From JBBDYG01 sp040901765 (GTDB lineage Bacteria > Planctomycetota > Planctomycetia > Pirellulales > Lacipirellulaceae), in assembly GCA_040901765.1 (NCBI GenBank), contig JBBDYG010000075.1:47674-111673 (forward strand): a stretch of 64,000 nt of DNA, in the 5' to 3' direction. The position numbers and the translations under genes were made by a program. The notes beneath the pieces are model-generated. The model did not search any database and was not told the origin of the DNA. It saw only the letters and a list, made by a program, of their open reading frames with translations. Below, piece by piece: positions 24,224-33,136 of this stretch. Every line of letters starts with the position of its first letter. The stretch's first letter is position 1.

Positions 24224-26389
24224 CTACCGTTCGAATTCAACCCAATCTTCGGGTGCCACAGGTTGAGGAGTCGAAGTGAATTCGAGCGCCTCGAGTGGCA
24301 ACTCCGTTGCGGGTGGAATCGCCGCTTCCGGCGGTGCTGCGGGTATCACTTGAAGCATCGGTTCGGGCGGCGAGCTGGGCAACGCTTCGGACGGTGGAAC
24401 CGATCCGGGCGCGATCGTTGTGGCGTACGCGTGCGATACTTGGCCGCGGGCAGGATCGATCTCGCCGCATCCGATTACCACGTCCCGGTGAATGTAGTTC
24501 AACGGTCGCGTGCGGCGCTTGGCAAGGTCGAACGCATCGGAGTAAGCCTCCGCTGGCGACGGACCCTCGTTCAGATAGATGTTGTTGAACGCCAAGAGCG
24601 TTCCCTTCTCGTAATAAACGTTCCGCAGCGCCAATACGTAGTCGACGGTGGCGAGATGGTACAGGATTTCGGTGTCGAGCACGCGGCGCTGCGCTTCCAG
24701 GGAGAGATCGACGGACGAGCGGCCCGCCCGTTCCGCGGCCAGCAATGCCTGCACCTGCTGTTGGGCGGCTTGAAATCGGTTGTACTGCGCTTGCGCCACC
24801 TCGAAGGCACGCTGCACATCGGACGCGGCGTTGCTTAGCCCAAACACGATGTCGCGCTTTTGCTCGGCAAGGATCGCCCGTTCTCGTGCGAGGGCATGCT
24901 CGGCGTTGCGCACGGCCGTGTGGGCCCAGCGGAAGCCCAGCGGGATGTCCAGCTCCATGCCCAATTGCCATTCCTGGTAGTTGCCGGTCGCCAGGTCGCC
25001 GTAAGCGCTGCTGAATTGTTGGTTCGATTGCGAAAGTAGGTCTTCGCCGAAGCCGCGCCATCGGTAGCGTGCAACTGCATCTAGTTGCGGCAGCAGTAGG
25101 TTGCGATTGGCAATTAATTCCAACTCCATTTGCTTGATGCGCCACCGCTGGCGGCGCAATTCCGGCCGATAGGCCACCGCTTCGGTGACCATTTCGGTCC
25201 AGTCGAATGCGATGGGCGCGATCACCGGCTCGTCGCTGGGGCGCAACAGGCCTCCGCCGTTGATCGGCGCGCCCATGATAAGTCGCAAACGCCGCTCGGC
25301 GAGTCGCACTCCGACGGGCGCACGGCTGGTTCCGCCGCCGCTGCCGTTGTTGGTGCGGGTGCCTTCGAGCGTGCGCCCGTTAAGGGCGTTGGCCACTTCG
25401 GCCTCGAACCGCCAATACTGTTCGAGGGCCTGTCCGACTTGCTCTGCTTCACCTCTCTCTCGACCGGCCTTCGCCTCGGCGGCTACGCTCTGATAGGTTT
25501 CCAGCGCGAAGTCGCGAGCTTGTTTTTTCGCGTCCAAGTCGCGATAAGCGAAGTACAAATCCCAATACGCGTTCTCGACGTTGGCGACTAAATCGCGAAC
25601 TCCCGCCTCAAACTCGGCCAGGCTGATGTCGGTCCGGGCGCGTGCCAGCAGCACGCCGTTAAGCTGGCCCGGTTGGGCGCCGGGACCGGCGATCTGGTTG
25701 AACAGGACTCCCGCGCCTTGCAACAGCGGTTGTCGCACTTCGCCTTCGACGATCGACTGGAACTCTCCGCTGGGGTTGCCGAAGCGGTTGCCGACATTGT
25801 TGTTGTAGTCGTAGTCGATCAGATGGCGGACGAACATCTGCGTGCCGGTCGCCGCGCGTTTTCGCAATTCAAAGGCGGTGTTGCCGAGGTCTTGTTTGAG
25901 ATAACCGCCGGTGCCAATGAACGTGTTGTTGAATTCGCGGTCGTTGTTTTCCCAGAACGAGCGCGCGGCGAAGCTGGTGTCGAACGCCGACAGCGCTGCT
26001 TCCTCGCCGTCGCGCGGATTGCTGAACGCGAGTGCCGGGTCGTACACGGTGCGTTGCAATTGAGGAAGCGTGATTAGCGTGCCGCCCAGGTCGCGCAGCA
26101 CTTTGTTGTTTTGCAAAGTCAACTGAATGGCTTCTTCGAGCGAGATCGCGTGATAGTCGATCGGCGCATTCGGGTCGAGCGGCAACGGAGCGATCAGGTC
26201 GGGATCTTCGGTCTCGCAAACGCATGGCTCTTCCATCACGAGTTGGGCCGGGTCGCCCGGTCCACAGCCGCAGGCTTCTATCGGGGCCGCGGAGTCGTAG
26301 AAGGTGCATTCGGGTTTGTTGACTCGGCAGCCTGGCGCGATCAGCAGCCAAAATGCCAGCAGCCACGTGAGAAGCCTGCGATTGGTCAT
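24224..26389 (-). CDS. TolC-family outer-membrane channel lipoprotein
   Basis: This 721-residue protein starts with MTNRRLLTWLLAFWLLIAPGC; the cysteine at 21 is a likely lipidation site, although the lipobox (IAPGC) is not perfect. The body shows the TolC/OEP pattern of two long helical repeats with short strands: YHAISLEEAIQLTLQNNKV near the start of repeat one and DWTEMVTEAVAYRPELRRQR near the start of repeat two, each followed by coiled coil. Such trimers form the outer-membrane duct of tripartite exporters. At 721 residues it is longer than TolC (about 470), with extra acidic/proline-rich tails at both ends. GGGGG lies a few bases before the ATG; a longer frame to 26794 reads through G-rich repeat DNA. 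It converges on the kinase gene, 12 bases away, and is the natural partner of the adaptors at 13.5-18.6 kb. Confidence 0.85.
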   Translation of the reverse strand: MTNRRLLTWLLAFWLLIAPGCRVNKPECTFYDSAAPIEACGCGPGDPAQLVMEEPCVCETEDPDLIAPLPLDPNAPIDYHAISLEEAIQLTLQNNKVLRDLGGTLITLPQLQRTVYDPALAFSNPRDGEEAALSAFDTSFAARSFWENNDREFNNTFIGTGGYLKQDLGNTAFELRKRAATGTQMFVRHLIDYDYNNNVGNRFGNPSGEFQSIVEGEVRQPLLQGAGVLFNQIAGPGAQPGQLNGVLLARARTDISLAEFEAGVRDLVANVENAYWDLYFAYRDLDAKKQARDFALETYQSVAAEAKAGRERGEAEQVGQALEQYWRFEAEVANALNGRTLEGTRTNNGSGGGTSRAPVGVRLAERRLRLIMGAPINGGGLLRPSDEPVIAPIAFDWTEMVTEAVAYRPELRRQRWRIKQMELELIANRNLLLPQLDAVARYRWRGFGEDLLSQSNQQFSSAYGDLATGNYQEWQLGMELDIPLGFRWAHTAVRNAEHALARERAILAEQKRDIVFGLSNAASDVQRAFEVAQAQYNRFQAAQQQVQALLAAERAGRSSVDLSLEAQRRVLDTEILYHLATVDYVLALRNVYYEKGTLLAFNNIYLNEGPSPAEAYSDAFDLAKRRTRPLNYIHRDVVIGCGEIDPARGQVSHAYATTIAPGSVPPSEALPSSPPEPMLQVIPAAPPEAAIPPATELPLEALEFTSTPQPVAPEDWVEFER

Positions 26390-26620
26390 CTTCGCCCCCT
26401 GGCCACGATCTGCACGATGGTGAAAGTCCGCGTCCATTGCCTGCCAGGTCTTTTGAATTGCTGAAGCAGGGAAGCTATCGCCTACGTTCTGGAAATTCGC
26501 CAAATCCGATGGTAGCGATTGTGGCGGTCGTAGCGATTGCGCACCCATTCCCCTACGGGTATCGGCAGCGAATCGGACAGCCCTGAAGCGAAAGAACTCC
26601 TGCTGGGGCGAATTGGCAGG

Positions 26621-26674
26621 CTGAGGGAGTGGGGCTGGGGGCTGGGGGCTGGGGGTTAGGGGCTGGGGATATGG
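26621..26674. repeat. Tandem GGGGCTG heptamers, G-quadruplex-like
   Basis: Heptamers of the form GGGGCTG are repeated about five times with one TTA variant, giving at least six runs of four or five G on the plus strand. Such a run can fold as a G-quadruplex. It lies about 230 bases upstream of the TolC-type gene start, where it could affect its promoter. No function is shown. Confidence 0.6.
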
Positions 26675-27153
26675 TGGGCGTTGGTGCGACGGGTGATTAA
26701 CATAACGCACAGCTTGGGGGGACTCTGCGAGCAGTTCTCCCGATTTTCTCGGTTTGTGCCACTGTGCCACGCTGTGGGCGCACGATGTTGGCACAGAGAG
26801 AGGGCTTCTACGTTTTGCGCATGGAGAAACGCGGGGGCTTCATCTAGTTGCCAAGTGTGCGCCGGGAGGCCCCCGTTTTCCTCGGTACTTGCCAAGTTGC
26901 CAACGTTTGTGCGTGTATCAAGGTTTCGCATAAGCGCGAAATGTGGCCTGCTGGAGCGCAGAAGTTGCGAAGTGCGGGTTTTTGTGGTTGACGAGGGATG
27001 GCCAGGCAAACGTCGCTTGACCACCAGCCAGCGGTAGGGTGGGGCGACACCCAGGATTAGGTGGAGGCGAAGCACTCCACAGTAGCTACGTGCTCGCACT
27101 AATTGCACGAGTTTCAAACGCTTCGCGTTGAAGGCACAATGAATCGCCAGACG
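26675..27153. other. Intergenic region without a supported gene
   Basis: This stretch follows the methylase stop and leads to the tolC leader. Frames of 118-153 codons exist on both strands, but their composition (many cysteines, histidines and arginines, no hydrophobic or conserved core) is unlike the neighbours. A partial inverted pair TGTGCCAC/TTGGCACA near 26757-26797 and a GTGGGGCGACACCC stretch near 27038 look like remnants of dispersed repeats. Confidence 0.5.
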
Positions 27154-28668
27154 CTAAAACAACACCCTTTGCGGAGACGGCTCGGCCTTCACGGGGGCAA
27201 CGCGGTTGAAGACCGTCGATAGCCCTAAGTGGTCGGCCAATTTACTTAAGTCAAGTCGACGAAGCAAGTCAGCGGTGATGGGTCGCTTCGCATCCCAGAA
27301 AACAAACGCGGAGAAGAACTCTTGCGCGACCACACTGTTAAGCAATTCCGCGTACAGTTCGGCTTCCTTCTTCGTTTGACACGGCAAAAAGTAGACCGTG
27401 TCATCAAATACAACCGGCGAATCCTGATACGGTTCCACGACTTCAAACGTGAAATGCTTGTAGAACCCTGAAATGGCAACCTTGTAGGGAGCGAAGGTAT
27501 AGTCTCCGACTCCGAAAACACTGAATCGCGGTCTGCGTAAATAAATCGAGCTTCGACGCGCATCCAACAAATCTGCATGCGAGGACAGATAGGACCACGT
27601 CTTTGGGGCTAGATTCCGAATTAATGCAGTGTCATCGGATACTGATCTCTGGGTAACGATCATCCAATTGGAAGGATGATTCGTACAGCCCTTTGCGACC
27701 TGTGAGCTTTTTAGCATTGGAAAGAGAAACGTTGGCTCAATATCGACCAGCTTTCCAAGCTTGTTGAACAAGCGACCTTCGCAGTCGCGAAGCTCCATAA
27801 CCGTCGAGCAGTCGTGCTTTACTCCGGAGCGCCATTGATACTTCCGCTCCGCTCCGTCAACGGCAAGGTGTTCCCATTTATCATAAGCATCGGTGTCGGA
27901 AATAACTTGTCCCTCGCGCCAGCCAAGCCTCCGTACGGGGAGAGCGGAGTCCATTGTGGCAAACACATCGGCACATCGGGAGCGAGATCCCGGCCCAAAA
28001 CGACAAACCATAAGGCAGGCATCGACGGTTGCTCTGAAGTGCCGCATGGCGTCGATCCCATACAAATCGGACGATTCAAGATGCAGGTCCATCGACCAGG
28101 CGTGATACAGCAGCTTGCGCGCAACGGCCGTCTTGCAAAGCATTGCCATGATGCCTGAGCGAGCGTTCAGCCAATGCATGACGCGTAGCAGGATCGATTC
28201 CGAAATGTCGAAATTGCTCTTCCCGGTGATCGCATCAAGGCCGGAGTGCCCCTGAAAGTTCGCCTTTCTCGGCAGGTTAGTGCTTGCCAGCACACCCAGG
28301 CCCGCGTTGGTTACCCAGGGCGGATTACCGATCACAAGCAATTGGTCATCTAGCCCGGCAACGAGCGTTGACCAGTCGGTGTCAAAGAAGCTGGCGCAAA
28401 TCAGCCGAGCCTTTTCCGAATTGGGACTATTTGCGAGCGTCCTTTCCAGAACGGAGAGGTGAGCGGCATTGATGTCCAACCCAATCGCTTGGCCGGCGTT
28501 TGGAAAGTGTTTCAAAGCCGATAGCAATAACGTACCCTCTCCGCAGGTCGGCTCGATGATGGCGGTTGGACAAACGCGGGTCCGCAGCAAGAGATTGCAA
28601 ACCTCATCGGCCAATGGCCGCGGCGTCTGAAAGTCGCCAAATTCCGTCCGTCGTTTGCTCTTTGCCAC
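27154..28668 (-). CDS. Adenine-specific DNA methyltransferase of a type II restriction-modification pair
   Basis: The protein has 504 residues. TEFGDFQTPRPLADEV (from about residue 8) is the opening of many N6-adenine methylases, followed by the SAM-binding motif I IEPTCGEGTLLLSAL (about 38-52) and the catalytic motif IV NPPW (about 115-118). The C-terminal two thirds should hold the target-recognition domain. I chose the GTG at 28668, which overlaps the stop of the upstream gene as TAGTG; a longer frame to 28737 would run back into the endonuclease gene. Translational coupling to a putative endonuclease suggests a self-contained modification system. By eye the base composition is less GC-rich than the flanks, which fits horizontal transfer. 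Confidence 0.82.
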   Translation of the reverse strand: MAKSKRRTEFGDFQTPRPLADEVCNLLLRTRVCPTAIIEPTCGEGTLLLSALKHFPNAGQAIGLDINAAHLSVLERTLANSPNSEKARLICASFFDTDWSTLVAGLDDQLLVIGNPPWVTNAGLGVLASTNLPRKANFQGHSGLDAITGKSNFDISESILLRVMHWLNARSGIMAMLCKTAVARKLLYHAWSMDLHLESSDLYGIDAMRHFRATVDACLMVCRFGPGSRSRCADVFATMDSALPVRRLGWREGQVISDTDAYDKWEHLAVDGAERKYQWRSGVKHDCSTVMELRDCEGRLFNKLGKLVDIEPTFLFPMLKSSQVAKGCTNHPSNWMIVTQRSVSDDTALIRNLAPKTWSYLSSHADLLDARRSSIYLRRPRFSVFGVGDYTFAPYKVAISGFYKHFTFEVVEPYQDSPVVFDDTVYFLPCQTKKEAELYAELLNSVVAQEFFSAFVFWDAKRPITADLLRRLDLSKLADHLGLSTVFNRVAPVKAEPSPQRVLF

Positions 28669-29324
28669 TACACCACCCGCAGAATGCCGTCGATCGCGCC
28701 AGCGTTTGCGATCACGCGGCCATATTGAAGCCGCCATTGGAGAGCATTGGAAATTGTCAGATATCCCTGTTCGGGATGCGACTCGAGCAATTCGTCCGCG
28801 AGTTGACCGGCCGTTACATCATCAAATGGTAGATTCCGATCGAACATGAAGGCCATCAGATCGTCTTTGTTCCCTTGGTTGTCCAATATTTCGCGGAGGC
28901 CGCGCGTCATCTGAAAATCGCCAGTGCGATGCTTCTCAACAAAAATGACGTGCAGAATATCGAGCGTCGCAGTTTGTGTTTGCGGTTCATCCCTTTTGTC
29001 GTAAACGAAAATCAGGACGGAGTAGCCCAGTCCGTATATCTTCTGACGCACATGCTTGAAGGGGCATGAAGATTGCGGCTGGCGAATACTCGTGACCTTC
29101 AGATCAACGTCCAGATCGGGAAAATCAATTCCTTTGGCCGAACTTCCAACCGAGAACACGTACTTCTGCAACAGAGTTGCACGAAACTTGTGCTCGAGGT
29201 AAGTGCCAACTGCCTTGCCGTCCGTAACTCCGAATAACGAAGGCTCCGGGTGCATGGACTCAAGTGCGGCAAACGTTGCCGCCTCCAACTGCAATGCCGC
29301 AACGGTCAACGGTCCCAACGCCAT
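28668..29324 (-). CDS. Putative type II restriction endonuclease (PD-(D/E)xK-like)
   Basis: The protein has 218 residues. The segment KGIDFPDLDVDLKVTS (about 64-79) fits the PD-(D/E)xK nuclease core: an acidic residue in the first strand and then D74-x-K76. This is followed by a predicted helix and the strand YSVLIFVYDK. It ends one base inside the start of an adenine methylase gene, the standard arrangement of a type II system. It would cut DNA at the sequence protected by that methylase; the target sequence cannot be inferred. The upstream gene is far enough away (108 bases) for the pair to have its own promoter. No separate control (C) protein is seen. Confidence 0.7.
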   Translation of the reverse strand: MALGPLTVAALQLEAATFAALESMHPEPSLFGVTDGKAVGTYLEHKFRATLLQKYVFSVGSSAKGIDFPDLDVDLKVTSIRQPQSSCPFKHVRQKIYGLGYSVLIFVYDKRDEPQTQTATLDILHVIFVEKHRTGDFQMTRGLREILDNQGNKDDLMAFMFDRNLPFDDVTAGQLADELLESHPEQGYLTISNALQWRLQYGRVIANAGAIDGILRVV

Positions 29325-29432
29325 ATCGTTCGCTTTATAGTACTACTTCGCAATCGTGCTATTCACCCAGCCAAACTCAAAGCTTAGTCGATTCGAGAGC
29401 AAGCGGCAATGAACAGACGAGTGTCTTCGACT

Positions 29433-29948
29433 TCAACCGCGAGTCCCGTCCAGAAACGCCTCGATCTGCGTCCGCCATGCTGGAAACTCTGCCAACAATC
29501 TCGCGCGGTCTCCGATTTCAACGTCCGGCGGATCGACGCCCGGCCACTCGGTGCTGCCCAGTAGCGCCAGCGTGCCGCCGGCACGGAGTCGGGCCATGTG
29601 AAATGTGCCGCCGGGGATGAACAACTGGGGCCGCATGCCGGCGCGCAGGTCGCTGCCCACGGTCACGACCTGACCGGTGCCATTGGGTAGCAGCATGATT
29701 AGCTCCAACGGATCGCCGAGATAGTGATGGTACTGCTGATCGCTGCGGATGCGGTGCATGACGATATGGGCTTCGGGCGTGACGAGAAAATAGAGCGCGG
29801 AGCCGATCGGCCGAGGCGCGCCAAACTCCGAGGGCAACGATGCGGTCGGCACGATCGTCTGACTGCGGTAGGTCTGCGCGACAAAGCCACACGTCGGATG
29901 CCGTTCGAGATGCAAGAGGTTTGTAATTTCGTCGGGGGTTAGGTCCAT
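29433..29948 (-). CDS. Cupin_5 (DUF985) family protein
   Basis: This is a 171-residue single-domain protein with the cupin beta-barrel pattern. LTPDEITNLLHLERHPTCG at the start and YRSQTIVPT are hallmarks of the DUF985 branch, with HRIRSDQQYHHYLGDPLEL forming the first cupin motif and later LFIPGGTFHMARL the second, where histidines could bind a metal. Members are small soluble proteins of unknown substrate. The neighbouring methyltransferase gene ends 22 bases upstream, so the two are probably co-transcribed. The reaction is unknown. Confidence 0.8.
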   Translation of the reverse strand: MDLTPDEITNLLHLERHPTCGFVAQTYRSQTIVPTASLPSEFGAPRPIGSALYFLVTPEAHIVMHRIRSDQQYHHYLGDPLELIMLLPNGTGQVVTVGSDLRAGMRPQLFIPGGTFHMARLRAGGTLALLGSTEWPGVDPPDVEIGDRARLLAEFPAWRTQIEAFLDGTRG

Positions 29949-29970
29949 TGGTCATGCTCCAGCAACGGGG

Positions 29971-30516
29971 CTAATTGGCGATGAGTCGCAGGCCGTAATG
30001 CCAAGGGGGCAAGTCGAAGACTTCGCCGATCAACCGCAAGTCCGCGTTTTCGGCCCATTGGATAATCTGCTCTGGCTTGGGGCGGATGTCGAGATGAGGA
30101 CCGCGCGGCGTCTGGCCGTAGCGCCAATGAATGATCAGCACCTGGCCGCCGGCACGCAAGGCGCTCGCAGCATGACGTAAGAGCTTTATTGGATCGTCGC
30201 AGTGCAAAATGTTGAATAACAGCACGGCATCCACCTCTACCTCGAAGCCCGACTCCATGACGTCCGACTGCCGGCAAACGACGGGCAGCGCTCCGGCCCG
30301 CTGCTTGGTGCGGGCGATCATTTCGGCGTCGATATCGAATGCATACAACGTTCCGCCGATCGCTGTGGCGACCGGGATCGTGAACGTGCCGTACCCGCAG
30401 CCCAGTTCCGCGACATCCTCGAAGCGCTCGATTGCGAATCGGGACAGAACGAGCGGCACATTGAAAAGAGATTCCCAGTACGCTTCGTCCGGCATGGAGC
30501 TGTCGCGGATTTTCAT
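29971..30516 (-). CDS. SAM-dependent methyltransferase, class I
   Basis: The protein has 181 residues. Motif I is VAELGCGYGTFTIPVA (about 35-50), with the acidic post-I residue in LYAFDIDAEMI (about 56-67) and motif IV/post-motif LLFNILHCDDPIKLL (about 99-113). This is the compact methyltransferase type 11/25 fold that transfers methyl groups to small molecules or proteins in the cytoplasm. The substrate is unknown. The pattern near the end (PPWHYGLRLIAN) is typical of planctomycete homologues I have seen described only as class I methyltransferases. It precedes the cupin gene by 22 bases on the same strand. Confidence 0.82.
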   Translation of the reverse strand: MKIRDSSMPDEAYWESLFNVPLVLSRFAIERFEDVAELGCGYGTFTIPVATAIGGTLYAFDIDAEMIARTKQRAGALPVVCRQSDVMESGFEVEVDAVLLFNILHCDDPIKLLRHAASALRAGGQVLIIHWRYGQTPRGPHLDIRPKPEQIIQWAENADLRLIGEVFDLPPWHYGLRLIAN

Positions 30517-30636
30517 TGACTTATTATAAGGATCGTTGGCACAAAAGGCTCTGCGCGGGGAAAGGGTATTCCGCTGCGGGAGTGAGTTCGACGCACCGCA
30601 AAACGGCGTCGCAAGCCGGAGGCTTGGCAGCGATTA

Positions 30637-30802
30637 GCCGGTGGTAAGCGAAGCGCCACCACCGGAAATTGGGCATAATGACGTTGCAGCACCCCAGCCG
30701 GGGTGCCAGCCAGTTTGTCACGCCCTCACTGCTGCGATCCCTGCCGGGATCGTGGGGAAAGTCGATTCGCTATCCGGTGGTGCGCTGCGCGACCACCGGC
30801 TA
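30637..30802. repeat. Compound inverted repeat (MITE/REP-like) in a gene-free stretch
   Basis: Outer arms AGCCGGTGGT (from 30637) and ACCACCGGCT (to 30802) are inverted copies. Each end is itself a hairpin (GGTGGT...ACCACC), and between them are more small palindromes: CACCCCAGCCGGGGTG at about 30691-30706 and GATCCCTGCCGGGATC at 30737-30752. A further one (CATCCCGCTGGGATG, about 30811-30825) lies just outside. The whole region 30517-30947 holds no gene. Confidence 0.65.
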
Positions 30803-30947
30803 ATGGCTGTCATCCCGCTGGGATGGATGCGGCACGATTGCCATATCATCAAGCTGTACACGACTAACGGCGTCGCGTTCCGAGTTCGTTTGGTCAACTG
30901 AAGGTCAATTTGGGTCGAACGTGTGGTGGCGGGAAACAAGCGTTCCT

Positions 30948-31937
30948 TCACGTCAGCTTCTTGACCTCTTCGAGCAAATTGCGGGCGAAGACTTTGGTGC
31001 TGCCGAAATAAACGGACAGGTGAGGCTCCAACTCGCAGCGGCGGATGCGGTTGTCGAGCAGGCCAACCCGTGTGCCGTTGCGGGAATCGAGATCCTCGAT
31101 GATCACGCTTCCGCCTTGCAGCACGAGCTGGGCATGGTGCTGAGAGACCGATTTGTCGTCGATGATGTAGTCGTTGTCGGGCGCGCGGCCGATGGAGAAA
31201 ATCCGCATGTCGAGTTGCTCGACGTCCTCGGGCAGAGGCCAGGGGATGCGCGTCTTGCGGCCGAGGGTGAGCACATCGTCGTTGCGAACGTTGACTTTTC
31301 CCTCGACCGGCACGCCGTTGACGTAGGTGCCGTTGGTGCTCTTGAGATCCTCGACAAACATTTCATTGCGATCGCGCCAGATGCGGCAGTGCCGGCGGGA
31401 GACCCACGGCGCGCGAACGCGAATCTGCGCTCCCGATCCGCTGCCTACGATCCACTCAGCGTTCGCTTTTCGAGAGTCGTCGTCGGGCGTCGGTCCGGGG
31501 AAGCTCCAGGACTGGCCGACCAGCGCAAACGCTTCGGATGCTTCTTCAAGCTCTTGCAAGCGTGCGCGGCGCCCGCTCGAGGGCGATTCATCTTCTGTCG
31601 CGGAAAGCGCGGAGTCGGGCTTCACTCCACCCAAGGGGGGCGAGGCGGAATCGACGGGCGGAATCGCGCCCCCCTTGCCGGCGCGAAGGTGCTCGTTGTA
31701 CTCCTTGCGCCTGGCAGGATCGAGCAGGCACAGCTTGGCCGCCGTCAACTCGTTGAGCAGAATTTGAGATTCGCACGGGTAGACCAAGGCCACGGTGCGA
31801 ACGAACCCGCACTGCCGCCGCGTGGCATTGAGAATCACCTCGCGATCCGACTCGAACGGGGCGATGCCAAGCAGTCGATAGTGATTCGGCGGTTGTTCCT
31901 CTGGGGGGATGCCGAGCAGCTCGTGATAGACATCCAT
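30948..31937 (-). CDS. J-domain-like plus double FHA protein
   Basis: The protein has 329 residues. The first 85 residues (YHELLGIPPEEQPPNHYRLL, then LLDPARRKEYNEHL) resemble a degenerate J domain; the HPD tripeptide of true DnaJ proteins is absent. Two FHA domains follow: one at about 165-245 (VSRRHCRIW, LKSTNGTYVNG) and a second at about 245-320 (FSIGRAPDNDYIID, SVSQHHAQL, LDSRNGTRVG). Both keep the phosphopeptide-binding S/R/N residues. It is soluble and should read Thr-phosphorylated partners of the numerous Ser/Thr kinases in such genomes. It stands alone, with 136 bases to the next upstream gene. Confidence 0.82.
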   Translation of the reverse strand: MDVYHELLGIPPEEQPPNHYRLLGIAPFESDREVILNATRRQCGFVRTVALVYPCESQILLNELTAAKLCLLDPARRKEYNEHLRAGKGGAIPPVDSASPPLGGVKPDSALSATEDESPSSGRRARLQELEEASEAFALVGQSWSFPGPTPDDDSRKANAEWIVGSGSGAQIRVRAPWVSRRHCRIWRDRNEMFVEDLKSTNGTYVNGVPVEGKVNVRNDDVLTLGRKTRIPWPLPEDVEQLDMRIFSIGRAPDNDYIIDDKSVSQHHAQLVLQGGSVIIEDLDSRNGTRVGLLDNRIRRCELEPHLSVYFGSTKVFARNLLEEVKKLT

Positions 31938-32073
31938 AGGAACTCTAGCCGCGCCACGAAGTTCACCGCGTCGATTGGGTCATTGGTCCAATCCATTATA
32001 ATTGGCGGAGAAGTCCGCGAAAGGCAATTACCGTCGGCTATCGAAGTCGGCCAAACAATGCCGGATGCGACGC

Positions 32074-32904
32074 TCACGAAGCTTGAAGCGAAGGAGCAAC
32101 CGCGAGCGGCTCGCCAACCAGCACCGGGCTTAGCAGCGGTTTGGGGTTGCGCTGGGCGATTCGTTCGAGGAAGCTATCCAGGGCGGTGTAGTACCCTGGG
32201 GGTTGCGGCTCGTTATGGCGTCCCCCAGTAATTTCAAAGAACTGCTTGTGCCGCGTGGGGGCCGAATCGAACAGCCGCCGGGCGAGCTGGATCGGCACCA
32301 CTTCGTCCAAGCTGCCGTGGCTTTGGAAGAACGGGCCGTGGTAGCGCACCAACCGCGAGATGGAATCGTATCGATCGCGCATGAACAGCCGCACCGGAAG
32401 CCACGGATAGTTGTATCGAGCCGCGTCGATCATTCGCGAAAACGTTGCTTCGACGATGACGGCCCGCGCGCCCCGTTCGGCCGCGACGGCGATGCTCACG
32501 CCTCCGCCCAGGGACCGGCCCATGAGCACCAAGTCCTCGGGCAACATGCCGGCGCGTTCGGCCAGCCACTGCTGGGCCGCCAGGCCGTCGGCGATCAGCC
32601 CGACTTCGGTCGGCCGGCCTTTGCTTTGGCCATACCCACGATAATCGTAAACGAAGACCGACGCCGACAAAGTGGACTGCAAGCGCAGAACCACATTCAC
32701 CTGGTCGCCGACGTGCTCGCCGTTGCCGTGCGCGTAGAGGATGACGTGCCGCGGCTCGGGGTGGGGAACATACCAACCGTGTAGCTTGGTGCCGTCGACC
32801 GAAGGGAACCAGACATCTTCCTTATCGAGCCAACGCGGCTGCCAATCGCCTCGCTTTCGCGAAGGGGCAGGGTATACCAGCGTTCTTTCAATAAAGCGAA
32901 TCAC
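32074..32904 (-). CDS. Alpha/beta hydrolase (serine hydrolase), paralogue 1
   Basis: The protein has 276 residues and the alpha/beta hydrolase order of motifs. HGNGEHVGDQ forms the oxyanion-hole region, YDYRGYGQSKGRPTEVG follows, and the nucleophile elbow GRSLGGG has Ser at the centre. Late acid/histidine candidates are SLDEVVPIQLA and TGGRHNEPQ. The family (BEM46/ABHD13-like) acts on esters or thioesters; the substrate is unknown. There is no clear signal peptide; the N-terminus (MIRFIERTLVYPAPS) is a short hydrophobic start typical of membrane-associated members. A second, clearly related hydrolase lies 230 bases upstream on the same strand, so the two arose by tandem duplication. Confidence 0.82.
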   Translation of the reverse strand: MIRFIERTLVYPAPSRKRGDWQPRWLDKEDVWFPSVDGTKLHGWYVPHPEPRHVILYAHGNGEHVGDQVNVVLRLQSTLSASVFVYDYRGYGQSKGRPTEVGLIADGLAAQQWLAERAGMLPEDLVLMGRSLGGGVSIAVAAERGARAVIVEATFSRMIDAARYNYPWLPVRLFMRDRYDSISRLVRYHGPFFQSHGSLDEVVPIQLARRLFDSAPTRHKQFFEITGGRHNEPQPPGYYTALDSFLERIAQRNPKPLLSPVLVGEPLAVAPSLQAS

Positions 32905-33136
32905 GGCGGGTGCTTATCGGCGGGAGCGGAGCAAATGGCGGGGATCGAAGAGAATAATTAAGATAGCTAGCAGGCACCGGTTTGTCGATCCGGCTAGATA
33001 GCGACTCTAGGCTGACTTTGTGGTTCTTGCGGGCTTTGTAGCAGATTTTGGGAAACCCGCATGCTGGCCCGCTCCTATCCAATGAGACATCGGGCCGGGC
33101 GAGCGTATTCGGCCAGCCGACCGCAGGCCATTCCGA

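Noticed and set aside
26656..27117. Minus-strand frame of 153 codons upstream of tolC
   Set aside because: It begins and ends in repeat-like DNA, has scattered cysteine and histidine, and lacks a ribosome-binding site and any conserved segment.
30921..32231. Plus-strand frame of 436 codons over the J/FHA gene
   Set aside because: The opposite strand encodes two clear FHA domains; this frame has no domain or ribosome-binding site and is an antisense shadow.
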